Positions 15,584 to 26,020 of a DNA stretch of 64,000 nt are shown here, piece after piece (position 1 is the stretch's first letter; each line of letters opens with the position of its first letter). A program made the translations under genes and the position numbers. The stretch is from positions 310,001 to 374,000 of the forward strand of contig JADJWE010000006.1 of the NCBI GenBank assembly GCA_016716525.1, given 5' to 3'. Source of the DNA: Candidatus Flexicrinis affinis. Lineage in GTDB: Bacteria > Chloroflexota > Anaerolineae > Aggregatilineales > Phototrophicaceae. The notes below the pieces were generated by a model, which did not search any database, was not told the origin of the DNA, and was given only the letters and a program-made list of their open reading frames with translations.

Positions 15584-18500
15584 ATGAATTCGTCTAGGAC
15601 TGCCTCGATGCCGACCGATCAAAAACGCGCCGGATCGCTCATGGGCCGCGTGGGCCGCTGGGCCACCGCACAGAACGTCATCGCCCTCGTGCTGGTGCTG
15701 GCCGCCGTTGCAACCGGCTATATGCTGCGCTCGGTCGGCCGCAATTGGGACGACTACGTGCAGTTCCACCCCGACGAGCGCTTCTTCACCGGCTACGTCG
15801 GCGGGCAGATGGGCCGCACGTTCCTGACCTTCACCGACGGCAACGAGTCCGAGCAGAATGCGTACTGCCGTGAGCAGTACCCGGACAACAACGGAATCGG
15901 CCCGTTCTTCGACGCGCGCTGCTCGAATTACAACCCGCACAACATCGGCGCCGGGCTGTACGTGTACGGCACGTTCCCGCCGTTTGTGGCCAATTTCGTC
16001 GCAAACACGCTGGTCGACGTCACCGGCGACGACGTGTATTTCAGCTACGACGGCTTCCCGCTGGTGTGGCGCTTCCTGTCATCGATCTACGACACGGTGA
16101 CGATCCTGTTGGCGTTCGGCATCGGCTATCAACTGCGCGGGCGCTGGACCGGTGTGCTTTCCGCGTGGTTGTACGCCGCCGCCGTGCTGCCGATCCAGAC
16201 CTCGCACTTCGCCACCGCCGAGACGATGACGGCAATGTGGGTGGCGCTGGCATTGTTTGCCGCATTGCGCGTGCAGGCCACGGGCCGCTGGTGGGAATAC
16301 GGGCTGTTCGGCGTCGCGTTCGGCGCGGCGCTGGCAAGCCGCTTCAACGTGCTGCCGCTGGTCGCCTCGATTCTGGCCGTCACCGCGCTGCGCATGCTGC
16401 CTGCACTGGACGTGCACATCACGGGCAGCGAACGCCGCCGCATCTTCATCCACGAGTTCGGCGGGCTGGTGCTGGCCGGGTTCCTCACGCTGCTGGTGTT
16501 CCGCATCTTGAACCCGTACGCATTTGTCGGCCCGGGCTTCTTCGGCCTGATGCCCAACAGCCGCTGGCTCGACGACCTCAGTCAGGCGCGCTTTGAGACC
16601 AGCCCGGCCAACGGGTCGCCGCCGCAGTGGCAGTGGGTCGGCCGCACGCCGTACCTCTACCCGCTGTCCAACATGGTCCTATGGGGCATGGGCATTGCGC
16701 TCGGCGCCGCGGGATGGATCGCGACGGTGTGGTGTACGGTGCGCATCGTGCGCGGCAAGCCCAAGGCGCTGGTCGCCCTGCCGCTGTTGGTGTGGGTGAT
16801 CGTCTATTTCGGCTTCATCGGTGGCAACTTCGTCACCACGATGCGCTATTTCATGCCGCTGTACGCCACGTTGGCGGCGCTGGCGGCTTACGGGTTGATC
16901 GGCGCGGCGTTGTGGGCCAATCAGCGGCGCTGGCGCCCGGCAGGCCGCACCGTGCGGCGCGTGTTCGCCTATGCGGCGCTGGCGATCGTGCCGGCGTTCA
17001 CGCTGTTCTGGGCGCTCGCGTTCACCAACATCTACCGCAGTCAGGCCACGTTTACGCAAGCCGGCCATTGGGTATGGGAGAATCTCCCCGGCGACTTTGC
17101 CATGAAGCTCGACGGCGCGCCGGACGACAGCCCGTGGATCAACATTGCGCTGTTCAACACCGACGGCACCAAGAACGAGCCGATCAGCAACGCGACGCAC
17201 ATTGCGACGTCGTTCAGCCACCGCGTCGAGTTCGTCTCGGCGCAGTCCGGCACTATCAGCCGTATCTTCGCGCCGCACCTCGGCTCGCGCGATCCGGACA
17301 TGGGGCCGTCCGCCCTGCGCATCTGGATCACGCCGACCACCAGCGACGCGCCGTTGGTCGAGACGGTGCTCACCAGCGACTTCCCGTACGACCCCAACGG
17401 CGTCGGCGACCCGTACAATATTCCGATCAGCCCGCCGCTGCAAGTCACGGCCGGTGAGCGCTATGCGTTCAACGTGCAGGCGGTGGCCGGCGGGCCAGTC
17501 GTGTCGTCCGGCGCGCTGATGGCGTGGGAAGGCGCGTGGGACGAGGTCGTGCCGCCGCAGGTGTGCACCCTGCCGCTGGGCATGACGCTGGCCGACGACC
17601 CCGCCCCCGGCATCCTCAGCCCGGACGACTGCAACAAGCGCAATACGTGGGCCACGCTGCTCAATGGCTACGAGCTCGACCTGGTATCCGAGGACGACGA
17701 CCGCAAGCGCGAGCACATGCTGCGCGTGCTGGACAACACCGAATACGTGATTATCGGCACCAACCGGCGCTACGACTCGCAAAGCCGCATCGCGCTGCGG
17801 TGGCCGCTGACGAACCGCTACTACGATGCGCTGTTCAGCGGCGAGCTGGGCTACGAACTGGTCGAGGTCTTCCACGAGACGTTCGAACTCGGGCCGATTC
17901 GCATCAGCGACCAGCATCTGCCGACGTATGATAGCCCGGCATGGCTCAACGAGTTCGAGGCCGAGGAAGCCTTCCACGTCTACGATCACCCGGCCGTGTT
18001 CATCTTCAGGCGCGGTGAGAATTACGACCCGCAGCAGACCGCGGCGATCCTCAACAGCGTGCCGCTGCAGCGACCGCCGGCGGTCGGGGGCTCTCAGGGC
18101 GACCCGACGCTGATCGGGCCGGTCGTGTGGGACGTGCAGACCGCCCATCAGGCGCCGACTCAACTTGTGCTCACGCCCGACCGGTGGGACGTGCAGACCG
18201 AAGGCGGCACATGGTCGGAACGCTTCGACCGCGAGAGCGTCGTGAACACGCAGCCGGTCGTAACGGTCGCGTTCTGGTACGTCGTCGTCTGGTTGATGGG
18301 GCTGGCGATCTGGCCGGCGCTGTTCCGCATGATGCCCGCGCTCAGCGACCGCGGCTACGGCTTGGCGCGCACCGCGGCGATGATCCTGATCGGCTTGATC
18401 GCGTGGGTGCTGTCGAGCACGCAGGTGCCGGCGTGGAACGGCCCCGCCTTGTGGGTGATTACGCTTGCCGTGGGTGCCTTCAGCGCGCTCGTCGTATGGC

Positions 18501-20854
18501 GCAACCGCGCCGCGTTCGGCACATTTGTGCGCGAGAACTGGCGCCTGCTGGCGATCACTGAGGTCGCGTTCCTCTCGCTGTTCGTCGCGATGCTGGTCGT
18601 CCGCCTGAGCAATCCCGACCTGTGGACAACCGGCTTCGGCGGCGAAAAGCCGATGGATGTCGCGTACTTCAACGGCGTGCTGCGCAGCACCGTCTTCCCA
18701 CCCATCGACCCGTGGTTCGCCGGCGGCTACATCAACTACTACTACGTCGGTTATGTGCTGGTCGGCGTTCCGACGTTGATGACCGGCATCATCCCGTCGA
18801 TCGCCTACAACCTGATCCTGCCGATGCTGTTCGCCATGACCGGTGTCGCCGCGTTCAGCCTCGCCTTCACGTTGGTCGACCGCTGGCGGGTTCAACCGAC
18901 GTCGCCGGGGGTGCGCGGTAAGCCCAACGCGCGGCGGCGGCTTGGCAATCCGTACGTCGCCGGCGTTGCCGCCCTGCTGCTGGCGGTCGTGCTGGGCAAT
19001 CTCGACACACCGCGGGTGGCGCTCAAGGGACTGGCGCGCCTTGGCGGCTACAACGATCAGTATTCGATGCTCGAGTTCATGAGCCGCGAATATCGCGATC
19101 AAACCGGCACCGAGCCGGAAGGCGACGCGTACATCTCGGTTTTGGAGCGCGCGCAGAATGCCTCGGTGACCGACAACATCCGGTACGAGCTTGAGATCGC
19201 GTATCAGCAGTGGCGCGCCGTCTTCGAGGGCATCGGCCGTGCGTTCCAGGGCGAGCAGGTGCCGATCGGCTCCGACCGCTGGTTCTGGGCGCCGTCGCGC
19301 GTGATCGCCGAGTCGGTCGGCGGCGGCGCGATCACCGAGATGCCGTTTTTCACGTTCGTATACGGCGACCTGCACGCGCACATGATCGCCATGCCGATGA
19401 TGCTGTTCGCCGTCGGCTTCGTGCTTAACGAGGTGCTGGTCGCGGGCCGCGAGCCGCGCCGCATGATCTGGCGCTGGCTGTTGATCGCGCTCGGCGGGGC
19501 GACGGTCGGGCTGTTCCGCGCCGTCAATACGTGGGATTGGCCGACGTTCACCGCGTTGGGCGTGTTGGGACTGGGCTACGCATGGTGGCTGCGCTGGCGG
19601 CGGATCTCGCGCTGGTCGCTGCTCGACCTGTTCCTGACCAACGGCGGCTTCCTCGTCGCTGGATGGCTGGCCGCGCGTCCGTTCTCGCAGTGGTACGCTA
19701 GCACCTACAACAGCATCCGCTTGTGGGACGGCACGCAAACGCCGCTGTGGGCTTACTTCGACATCCACGGCCTGTTCCTGTTTGTGATCGTCTCGCTGCT
19801 GGTGTGGGAGACGGCGCGCTGGATGGGCGCGACCAAGGTCCGCGCACTCCGCGGACGGGCGCTGATGCTGCTGGCCGGCGGTCTGATCGCGCTCGGCCTG
19901 CTGCTCGGCTCGGTCGTGGTCGCGCTGGCGAACTATCAGGTGGCGCTGGTGGTCGTGCCGCTGCTGGCATGGATCGCCCTGCTGTTCTTCCGTCCCGGGC
20001 AAAGCATCGCGCTTCAATTCGTGCTGGTGATCTCGGCGCTGGCGCTGGCGCTCACGCTGGCGGTCGAGGTGATCGTGCTCGATGGCGACATTGGCCGGCA
20101 GAACACCGTGTTCAAGTTCTACATTCAGGTATGGCTGCTGTTCAGCGTCGCCGCGGGCGCGGGGGCGGCATGGCTGATCCAATCGGCGGTCAACTGGCGG
20201 CGGGCGATCTTCCTGCCGTGGGCGACGGTCGGCAGCCTGCTGCTGATCGCCGCGTCGCTGTTCCCGTTCCTCGCCACATGGGGCAAGTCGAACTACCGGC
20301 TTGCGCCCGAGGTCGGCGTGACGCTGGACGGCGCGCAGTTCATGGCCGCCAAGACCGACTACTTCGAAGGCAGCGTGCCGGAACTGGTCGACATGTCGCT
20401 CGACTATGCCGCGATCACGTGGCTGCAGGACAACGTTGTCGGGTCGCCGGTCATCATTGAGGGCCGCAGCCCGCAGGAGGAGTATTACTGGGGCGGGCGT
20501 ATCGCCATCCACACCGGCCTGCCGTCGGTGCTGGGCTGGAACTTCCACCAGCGTCAGCAGCGCACCCTGCCGCAGTTAGGTGAGCTGGTCTGGCAGCGCG
20601 TCGCCAACATCAACTACGTCTACACGACGCCAGATGCGCTCGCTGCGTGGCGGATTCTGCGCCACTTCGACGTCGAGTACGTCGTCGTGGCTGGGCTGGA
20701 GCGCGCGGTCTATTCCCAAAGCGGCGGACTGGCGAAGTTCGACGCGATGGTGAGCGATGGCTGGCTCGAACCGGCGCTGACGGTAGAGGGGGAAACGCTC
20801 GTCTACCGTGTATTAGAAGAGAACGGGCCGCGCGTCAGCGTGACGATGCGATGA
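15584..20854 (+). CDS. Giant GT39-like / DUF2298 ('YYY') membrane fusion protein
   Basis: 1756 residues. The N-terminal half (to about 880) starts with a membrane span and 'FHPDERFFTGYV', has about ten spans with 'QTSHFATAETMTAMWVALAL', then a large extracytoplasmic beta-rich domain (about 480-870). This is a GT39/oligosaccharyltransferase-like plan. The C-terminal half is a DUF2298 domain with 'EKPMDVAYFNGVLRST', 'FPPIDPWFAGGYINYYYVGY' and a final soluble part with 'IIEGRSPQEEYYWGGR'. DUF2298 (Chlor_Arch_YYY) is known mainly from Chloroflexota and archaea near glycosylation genes. A TATAAC box sits 5 bases before the ATG. It heads the 15-30 kb cluster. Confidence 0.88.
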   Translation: MNSSRTASMPTDQKRAGSLMGRVGRWATAQNVIALVLVLAAVATGYMLRSVGRNWDDYVQFHPDERFFTGYVGGQMGRTFLTFTDGNESEQNAYCREQYPDNNGIGPFFDARCSNYNPHNIGAGLYVYGTFPPFVANFVANTLVDVTGDDVYFSYDGFPLVWRFLSSIYDTVTILLAFGIGYQLRGRWTGVLSAWLYAAAVLPIQTSHFATAETMTAMWVALALFAALRVQATGRWWEYGLFGVAFGAALASRFNVLPLVASILAVTALRMLPALDVHITGSERRRIFIHEFGGLVLAGFLTLLVFRILNPYAFVGPGFFGLMPNSRWLDDLSQARFETSPANGSPPQWQWVGRTPYLYPLSNMVLWGMGIALGAAGWIATVWCTVRIVRGKPKALVALPLLVWVIVYFGFIGGNFVTTMRYFMPLYATLAALAAYGLIGAALWANQRRWRPAGRTVRRVFAYAALAIVPAFTLFWALAFTNIYRSQATFTQAGHWVWENLPGDFAMKLDGAPDDSPWINIALFNTDGTKNEPISNATHIATSFSHRVEFVSAQSGTISRIFAPHLGSRDPDMGPSALRIWITPTTSDAPLVETVLTSDFPYDPNGVGDPYNIPISPPLQVTAGERYAFNVQAVAGGPVVSSGALMAWEGAWDEVVPPQVCTLPLGMTLADDPAPGILSPDDCNKRNTWATLLNGYELDLVSEDDDRKREHMLRVLDNTEYVIIGTNRRYDSQSRIALRWPLTNRYYDALFSGELGYELVEVFHETFELGPIRISDQHLPTYDSPAWLNEFEAEEAFHVYDHPAVFIFRRGENYDPQQTAAILNSVPLQRPPAVGGSQGDPTLIGPVVWDVQTAHQAPTQLVLTPDRWDVQTEGGTWSERFDRESVVNTQPVVTVAFWYVVVWLMGLAIWPALFRMMPALSDRGYGLARTAAMILIGLIAWVLSSTQVPAWNGPALWVITLAVGAFSALVVWRNRAAFGTFVRENWRLLAITEVAFLSLFVAMLVVRLSNPDLWTTGFGGEKPMDVAYFNGVLRSTVFPPIDPWFAGGYINYYYVGYVLVGVPTLMTGIIPSIAYNLILPMLFAMTGVAAFSLAFTLVDRWRVQPTSPGVRGKPNARRRLGNPYVAGVAALLLAVVLGNLDTPRVALKGLARLGGYNDQYSMLEFMSREYRDQTGTEPEGDAYISVLERAQNASVTDNIRYELEIAYQQWRAVFEGIGRAFQGEQVPIGSDRWFWAPSRVIAESVGGGAITEMPFFTFVYGDLHAHMIAMPMMLFAVGFVLNEVLVAGREPRRMIWRWLLIALGGATVGLFRAVNTWDWPTFTALGVLGLGYAWWLRWRRISRWSLLDLFLTNGGFLVAGWLAARPFSQWYASTYNSIRLWDGTQTPLWAYFDIHGLFLFVIVSLLVWETARWMGATKVRALRGRALMLLAGGLIALGLLLGSVVVALANYQVALVVVPLLAWIALLFFRPGQSIALQFVLVISALALALTLAVEVIVLDGDIGRQNTVFKFYIQVWLLFSVAAGAGAAWLIQSAVNWRRAIFLPWATVGSLLLIAASLFPFLATWGKSNYRLAPEVGVTLDGAQFMAAKTDYFEGSVPELVDMSLDYAAITWLQDNVVGSPVIIEGRSPQEEYYWGGRIAIHTGLPSVLGWNFHQRQQRTLPQLGELVWQRVANINYVYTTPDALAAWRILRHFDVEYVVVAGLERAVYSQSGGLAKFDAMVSDGWLEPALTVEGETLVYRVLEENGPRVSVTMR

Positions 20855-20915
20855 CGGCGTACGGCGCAGGCGTGATTGATGCAGCGGCGCGGAAACCCGT
20901 TTTGATGGAGGCGTG

Positions 20916-23420
20916 GTGATAGGGGAATGGCTCGCCCGTGAGGGCTGGATCGTCGCGAGCTGGTGGCTGATTGCGACCGCTGCCGGCGCGGCGGCGCTGC
21001 CGCTGGCGTGGCGGTTCCTCGGCGCGCTGCCTGATCGCGGTTGGCTGTTGGCGCGCCCACTCGGCCTGCTGACGACCGGCGCGGTCTTTTGGCTGCTCAC
21101 GAGCCTCGGCTTCTTGCGCAACGAGCCGGGCGCGATCGTGCTGTCCGGATTGATCGTATTGGGTGCCGGACTGCTGGCGCTCAACCGCGTGCCCGATCTC
21201 AGCGGCAGGCCCGACACGCTGCGCTCATGGTGGCAGCGCAACCGCTGGGCGGTGATCGCGGTCGAGCTCCTGTTCGTCGCGCTGCTGGTGCTGTGGGCCA
21301 TTGTGCGCGCGCACCAGAACAACGTCGTCACCACCGAAAAGCCGATGGACCTCGCGTTCCTCGCCTCGATCGTGCGCAGCGAGACGTTCCCGCCGCAGGA
21401 CCCATGGCTGTCGGGATACGCGATCAGCTACTACTACTTCGGCTATGTGATCGCCGGCATGTTCACCAAGCTGTCCGGCGTGGTGGCCGGTGTCGGATAC
21501 AACCTGTGGACGGCGATGCTGTTCGCACTCACCGGCGTGACGGCCTTCGGCGTGGTGTACAACCTCGTGCGCGTGCACGGGTCGCAGATCGCCGGCATAT
21601 TGGTCGGCCTGATCGGGCTGTACGCCGTCGCGGTGATGGGCAACTACCAAATGCCGCTGGTCGATATGCCGTACATGGACAGGACGGCTAGCGAGGACTA
21701 CCTCGCCCTCTGGGACGTGCGCGATCGTCAGTCGCCGCTTGCGCAAGAGTCGCCCGCTTGGGACTACTGGTGGTGGTTCAGGAGCGCGCGCGTACTGCAC
21801 GACCGCAATCTGCCGGGTATGCCCGGCGCGAGCGAAGAGGTCATCAACGAGTTCCCGATGTTCAGCTACGTGCTGGCGGACAACCACCCGCACGTGATGG
21901 CGCTGCCGTTCGCGCTGCTGGCGATGGGCATCGGCCTCAGCCTCGCGCTCAACAAAAGCCCGGCGGGGACGGCGATGGCGGTGTTTGCCGGCGTCACGGT
22001 CGGCGGACTGATCTTCTTGAATACGTGGGACACGCCCATCTATCTCGCGCTGATCGTCGGGGCCGAAGCGCTGCGACGATACGCCCATACGTGGGGACGC
22101 TTCAAGGTCGACGACGGTATCGCGCTGGTTGCGTTCGGCGGCTTGACCGTCGGCACGATGCTTGTGTTCTACCTGCCGTTTCTGGTCAGCTTCGGCTCGC
22201 AGTTAGGCGGCGCGCTGCCCAACTTCGTTCATCCCACGGCGACTCAACAGCTTCTGCTGGCGTTCGGCGCGCTGTTCCCGCTGACGATCCTGTATCTGGC
22301 GGTGGAAGGTTGGCGCGGCGGTCGGGCGCTCAATTGGCGCACGGCGGCCTTCACGACCGCCGGCGTGTTCCTCGCGATTCTTGGCGTGATGGCGCTGCTC
22401 AGCTTGCTTGGGGCAGTGAATCCATCGTGGCTGGGGCCGCAGCAGGATTATCTGACTCGGGCCGGCGGCGAGGCATGGGGCGCGATGCTCCTGAAGCGCG
22501 GTTCGCACGTGCTGACGACCGTACTGCTGCTGGTTGGCGTCTTCGTGGTCGCGGCGCGGCTGTTCGGCCGGCCCTATGCCAACGGTATGCTGCCCTTCAC
22601 GCTGCCGACCGGCTACGCACTGCTGATGGTCGGCGGCGCGCTGCTGCTCGTGCTGGTGCCGGACTACGTGTACCTGCGCGACGGTTTCGGAAGCCGCATG
22701 AACACCGTGTTCAAGTTCTACTATCAGGCATGGGCGCTGCTGGGTATTGCGACCGCGTACGGTGTATGGACGATTTTGGACGGCGGCGGCGAGAAACGGC
22801 TGCCTTCGGCGTCGCGAATCGGGTTGGCGATCCTGCCGGTGGTACTGTACGGGCTCGGTACGTTCTACCCGCTCAAAGCCACGACCGATCGCATGTTTGT
22901 CGAGACGGGGCGCAGTTTCAACGATTTCCCCGGCCCGCTCACGCTCAACGGCGCGCCTACGCTGACCAACCCCAACGATTACGCGGCGCTGATGTGTCTG
23001 CGCGGCCTGACCGAAGGGCAGGCCGACGTCGTGGCGGTCGAGGTCTCGTTTCATGGCAGCTACGACTACTTCGCCGGCGGCATCGCGTCCGGGCGGCTTG
23101 CTGGTATTACCGGCCTGCCCACCGTGATCGGCTGGCAGGGGCATCAGCGGCAGTGGCGCGGCCGCGGTTACGACGCCGCCGTCGCCAGCCGCCCGGCCGA
23201 CATTCAGCAGTTGTATACCGATCTGCGCCTCGACGTGGTGCAGCAGATCATCGACCGCTACGGCATCGACTACATCGTGTACGGCAACGCCGAACGCGCG
23301 CGTTACGGCTCGGACGGCGAATTGAAGTTCCGCGAGGGGCTGCCCGTCGTGTGCGAGTCGGGCGATACGCGCATCTACCGCACCAGCAGCGCGGCGGCCA
23401 ATCCCGCGCTGCAGAACTAG
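20916..23420 (+). CDS. DUF2298 ('YYY') membrane protein
   Basis: About 834 residues with some fifteen membrane spans. It carries the same signature as the C-terminal half of the preceding protein: 'EKPMDLAFLASIVRSETFPP', 'DPWLSGYAISYYYFGYVIAG', 'MFSYVLADNHPHVMALP' and 'NTVFKFYYQAW'. It is therefore a stand-alone paralogue of that half. The family is linked to Agl23-type proteins and is probably involved in lipid-linked sugar handling or protein glycosylation; the reaction is not established. GTG 20916 lies 4 bases after GGAGG; GTG 20913 is a close alternative. Its partner genes follow at 10-25 base spacing. Confidence 0.88.
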   Translation: MIGEWLAREGWIVASWWLIATAAGAAALPLAWRFLGALPDRGWLLARPLGLLTTGAVFWLLTSLGFLRNEPGAIVLSGLIVLGAGLLALNRVPDLSGRPDTLRSWWQRNRWAVIAVELLFVALLVLWAIVRAHQNNVVTTEKPMDLAFLASIVRSETFPPQDPWLSGYAISYYYFGYVIAGMFTKLSGVVAGVGYNLWTAMLFALTGVTAFGVVYNLVRVHGSQIAGILVGLIGLYAVAVMGNYQMPLVDMPYMDRTASEDYLALWDVRDRQSPLAQESPAWDYWWWFRSARVLHDRNLPGMPGASEEVINEFPMFSYVLADNHPHVMALPFALLAMGIGLSLALNKSPAGTAMAVFAGVTVGGLIFLNTWDTPIYLALIVGAEALRRYAHTWGRFKVDDGIALVAFGGLTVGTMLVFYLPFLVSFGSQLGGALPNFVHPTATQQLLLAFGALFPLTILYLAVEGWRGGRALNWRTAAFTTAGVFLAILGVMALLSLLGAVNPSWLGPQQDYLTRAGGEAWGAMLLKRGSHVLTTVLLLVGVFVVAARLFGRPYANGMLPFTLPTGYALLMVGGALLLVLVPDYVYLRDGFGSRMNTVFKFYYQAWALLGIATAYGVWTILDGGGEKRLPSASRIGLAILPVVLYGLGTFYPLKATTDRMFVETGRSFNDFPGPLTLNGAPTLTNPNDYAALMCLRGLTEGQADVVAVEVSFHGSYDYFAGGIASGRLAGITGLPTVIGWQGHQRQWRGRGYDAAVASRPADIQQLYTDLRLDVVQQIIDRYGIDYIVYGNAERARYGSDGELKFREGLPVVCESGDTRIYRTSSAAANPALQN

Positions 23421-23430
23421 GGAGGCTTGC

Positions 23431-25365
23431 GTGAGCGAAAACGCACTGCCCATCACACCTGCCGGCGACTTCGAGCGCACCGCCGAGAGCACGCCGGTCG
23501 TCACGCTTGAAGGCGTGTTCTACGCCGTCTTGGCGGCCGTCGCGGCGCTGCTGCTGCTGGCCGACCTCGGCACGGTCGCCCCGCGGCTCGACGAAGTGAC
23601 CGACATGGTCGCGGCGTATCGCGGCACTGCAACCGCCAGCCCGCTGCTGATGTGGGTGCAGTCGTTCAGCTTCGACGTGCTTGGCGGCACTGCGTTCGCG
23701 GCGAGAATCGTCACCGCGCTGGCCGCGCTGGTGCTGGTGATGGCCCCGGCACTGTTTCGCAGCGAACTTGGGCGCACCCGTGCGCTGGCGCTGACACTGC
23801 TGCTGGCATTCACGCCACCGTTGATCGCCGCCGGGCGCAGTGCCTCTCCGCTGATCTGGAGCATGCTGCTCGGCGTGTTTGCCCTGCGCGTGTGGCTCGA
23901 TCATGTCGAGTCGCCGTCGGCGGGGCGCGGCGTTCGCGCCGTGATGCTCACCGCCGCCGCGGTTTTCCTGAGCGGGCCGGCGGGCCTCGTGACGCTGCTG
24001 CTGATCGGCCTGTCCGCTGCCGCCGCGCTGGTGTTCTCCAGCGCAGATGCCGAGACGGAGAGCGAAGGCCAAAACCGGTTCGCCGCCGTCATTACGGCGG
24101 TGCGTTCGGTGCCATGGCAGACGGCGGGGATCGCCTCGGCGCTGCTGATCGCCGCGGTCGCCACCGGGTTTATGACGGCGCCCTCCGGCGCTGCCAGCCT
24201 CGGCCGCTTGTTTGAAGGACTCGGCGCCTATTTTGCAGGTAGCCCGGTGAGCACCGTCAACCTGAGCCTGTTCTACCAGCCTCTGACGTGGATTCTTGCG
24301 ATTGGCGGGCTGGTCGTCCTGCGCGGCATCGGCTGGTCGGGGCCGGATCGCTTTTTCACGGCGGCGCTGCTGTTCAACCTGCCGCTGGCGCTCGTCGCGC
24401 CGGACGCGCATCACACGCTGCTGATCGCCGTTACCGTCGCCGGGTTGGCCTCGGGCGCGCTGGCCGCGTGCCTCGCCCCGGACCGCCGCCAGAAGATGTA
24501 CGCCGATCAAGAGGTCGCGCGCGGCGATGAGCTGGCGCGGCTGTACACGCCGGCGGCCGGGCGCTTCATCCTCACCTTCGTCATCTTCGCGCTGTTGTTC
24601 ATCCTCAGCGTGCACATGCAAGGCGCGGCCCGCGAGCTCTTGCAGGTCGAAGGCGGCGACATCGACGGGCTGGTCAACCGCATGCAGATGAACCTCGTCT
24701 CGGCGGACTTTCGCGTCGGGTTGCTATGGACGGTGATCACGGTGCTGTTCCTGCTGATCGGCTTCTTCCTCGCCGCGAGCCTGTGGGGAAATCGGGTCAC
24801 GCTTCAAGGCTTCGGCCTGGGCTTGACGGCCATGCTTCTCGTCTCGCAGCTATCGGCGGCGTGGTACGTGACATCGTTCAACGCATACAACCCGGTCGAG
24901 CCGTGGAATCACCGCACGACCGGCCAGCCTTACCAATTGCTCGAAGAGACCTTGCACGATCTGACCCTGCGCGAGTCGCAAGGGCTTCCGCTGCTGCCGA
25001 TTACCGTGATCCGCGACCCGGCCGGCAGCGTGACCGAGGACGGCCTGTTGGGTTGGCTGCTGCGCGACTACCCGCACGCGACGTATGTCGCATCGCTCGA
25101 TGAAGCGCGCGCCGCGCCGATCGTGGTGCAGATCGTGCCGGCGCTTCGCATCGACGACCCGCTGCCGGAACTGGGCGGCAGTTATGTCGGGCAGCGATTC
25201 GCGCTCACCATGCGTTGGGATCCCGCTTCGATGCGGGGCCTCGACAGCCTACCGTGGGTCTTGCAGCGGCGCGTCCGCGTTCTCCCTGCAGCGGACGTCT
25301 ATGCGATGCTGTGGCTGCGGCAGGACGTGTTCGAAGGCGAGCCGATCGAGGAGCTTGTGCGGTGA
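23431..25365 (+). CDS. GT39-like polytopic membrane protein
   Basis: 644 residues starting at GTG with GGAGG just upstream. It has about ten spans: one near residues 30-50, the rest between 85 and 330, and a later group at 370-490. A soluble C-terminal domain follows ('YNPVEPWNHRTTGQPYQLLE' onward). The order matches GT39/PMT-like proteins, but the usual first-loop acidic pair is weak ('RLDEVTDMVAAYRG'), so catalytic activity is uncertain. Its place between DUF2298 genes and an Agl23-like gene suggests a part in the same surface-glycosylation system. Confidence 0.75.
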   Translation: MSENALPITPAGDFERTAESTPVVTLEGVFYAVLAAVAALLLLADLGTVAPRLDEVTDMVAAYRGTATASPLLMWVQSFSFDVLGGTAFAARIVTALAALVLVMAPALFRSELGRTRALALTLLLAFTPPLIAAGRSASPLIWSMLLGVFALRVWLDHVESPSAGRGVRAVMLTAAAVFLSGPAGLVTLLLIGLSAAAALVFSSADAETESEGQNRFAAVITAVRSVPWQTAGIASALLIAAVATGFMTAPSGAASLGRLFEGLGAYFAGSPVSTVNLSLFYQPLTWILAIGGLVVLRGIGWSGPDRFFTAALLFNLPLALVAPDAHHTLLIAVTVAGLASGALAACLAPDRRQKMYADQEVARGDELARLYTPAAGRFILTFVIFALLFILSVHMQGAARELLQVEGGDIDGLVNRMQMNLVSADFRVGLLWTVITVLFLLIGFFLAASLWGNRVTLQGFGLGLTAMLLVSQLSAAWYVTSFNAYNPVEPWNHRTTGQPYQLLEETLHDLTLRESQGLPLLPITVIRDPAGSVTEDGLLGWLLRDYPHATYVASLDEARAAPIVVQIVPALRIDDPLPELGGSYVGQRFALTMRWDPASMRGLDSLPWVLQRRVRVLPAADVYAMLWLRQDVFEGEPIEELVR

Positions 25366-25386
25366 GTAACCGCCGCGGTGATCGTG

Positions 25387-25392
25387 TAGAAT
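25387..25392 (+). promoter_or_regulatory. Possible -10 box (TAGAAT) before the ECF sigma gene
   Basis: TAGAAT ends 25 bases before the ATG at 25418 and overlaps the upstream ATG at 25391. If used, translation must start at 25418 or 25421. It could be an autoregulated internal promoter, but no ECF-type -35 was recognised. Confidence 0.3.
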
Positions 25393-25417
25393 GCCAGTGA
25401 CCGTACAACAACTAGCG

Positions 25418-26017
25418 ATGATGACTCCCAACCCGCCCTACGACCCCACCCCCGACCTGATCGCGCAAGCACTGCGCGGCGATCAGTCGGCATACGCTGC
25501 GCTCTACGAGCGTTACGCGGCGGGCGTGTATCGCCTGTGCTACAGCCTCGTGTTCAACAGTCAAGACGCCGAGGACGTACTGCAAGACTCGTTCGTGTAC
25601 GCCTTCAAGAACCTGCAACGCTTCGACGACACGCGGGCCAGCTTCAAGACGTGGCTGTACACGATCGCCGTGAGCCGCTGTCGCAACACGTACCGGCGCA
25701 AGCGTTTCCCGCTGCTCGACATCGCGCAGATGTTCGGGCTGGACGTGGCCGCGCCGGATCACGAATCGCCGGAGGCGGAGCAGGCGCGGCAGGCCGCGCG
25801 CAGTGCAGTCAATCGCGCATTGGCCGAGCTGTCGCCCAACCTGCGCGAGGCGGTGGTGCTGCGCTACGGGCAGGGCCTGACGTTCCGCGAGATCGCCGAT
25901 GTAATGGACTGCCCACTTAAGACCGCAGAAAGCCGCGTCAGGCTCGCTCATGAGCGCCTGCGCGGCGTGCTGAACGATCAAGGCCGCGCGCTGCTAGCCG
26001 AACTGCTGAGGTACTAG
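25418..26017 (+). CDS. ECF-type RNA polymerase sigma factor
   Basis: 199 residues with region 2 ('YAALYERYAAGVYRLCYSLV', 'SQDAEDVLQDSFVYAFKNL', 'FKTWLYTIAVSRCRNTYRRK') and region 4 ('LSPNLREAVVLRYGQGLTFR', 'EIADVMDCPLKTAESRVRLA'). No extra C-terminal domain is present. It should direct RNA polymerase to a small set of envelope-related promoters. The next gene, starting 3 bases after the stop, encodes an anti-sigma-like membrane protein. Both lie inside the glycosyltransferase cluster, so they may control it. ATG 25418 was chosen over 25391 because the upstream codons overlap a possible -10. Confidence 0.9.
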   Translation: MMTPNPPYDPTPDLIAQALRGDQSAYAALYERYAAGVYRLCYSLVFNSQDAEDVLQDSFVYAFKNLQRFDDTRASFKTWLYTIAVSRCRNTYRRKRFPLLDIAQMFGLDVAAPDHESPEAEQARQAARSAVNRALAELSPNLREAVVLRYGQGLTFREIADVMDCPLKTAESRVRLAHERLRGVLNDQGRALLAELLRY

Positions 26018-26020
26018 GAG

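Noticed and set aside
16679..20548. 1289-codon open frame on the minus strand
   Set aside because: It lies wholly opposite the DUF2298 fusion gene. Its product is an Arg/His/Gln-rich mixture without motifs, as expected for the antisense of high-GC coding DNA.
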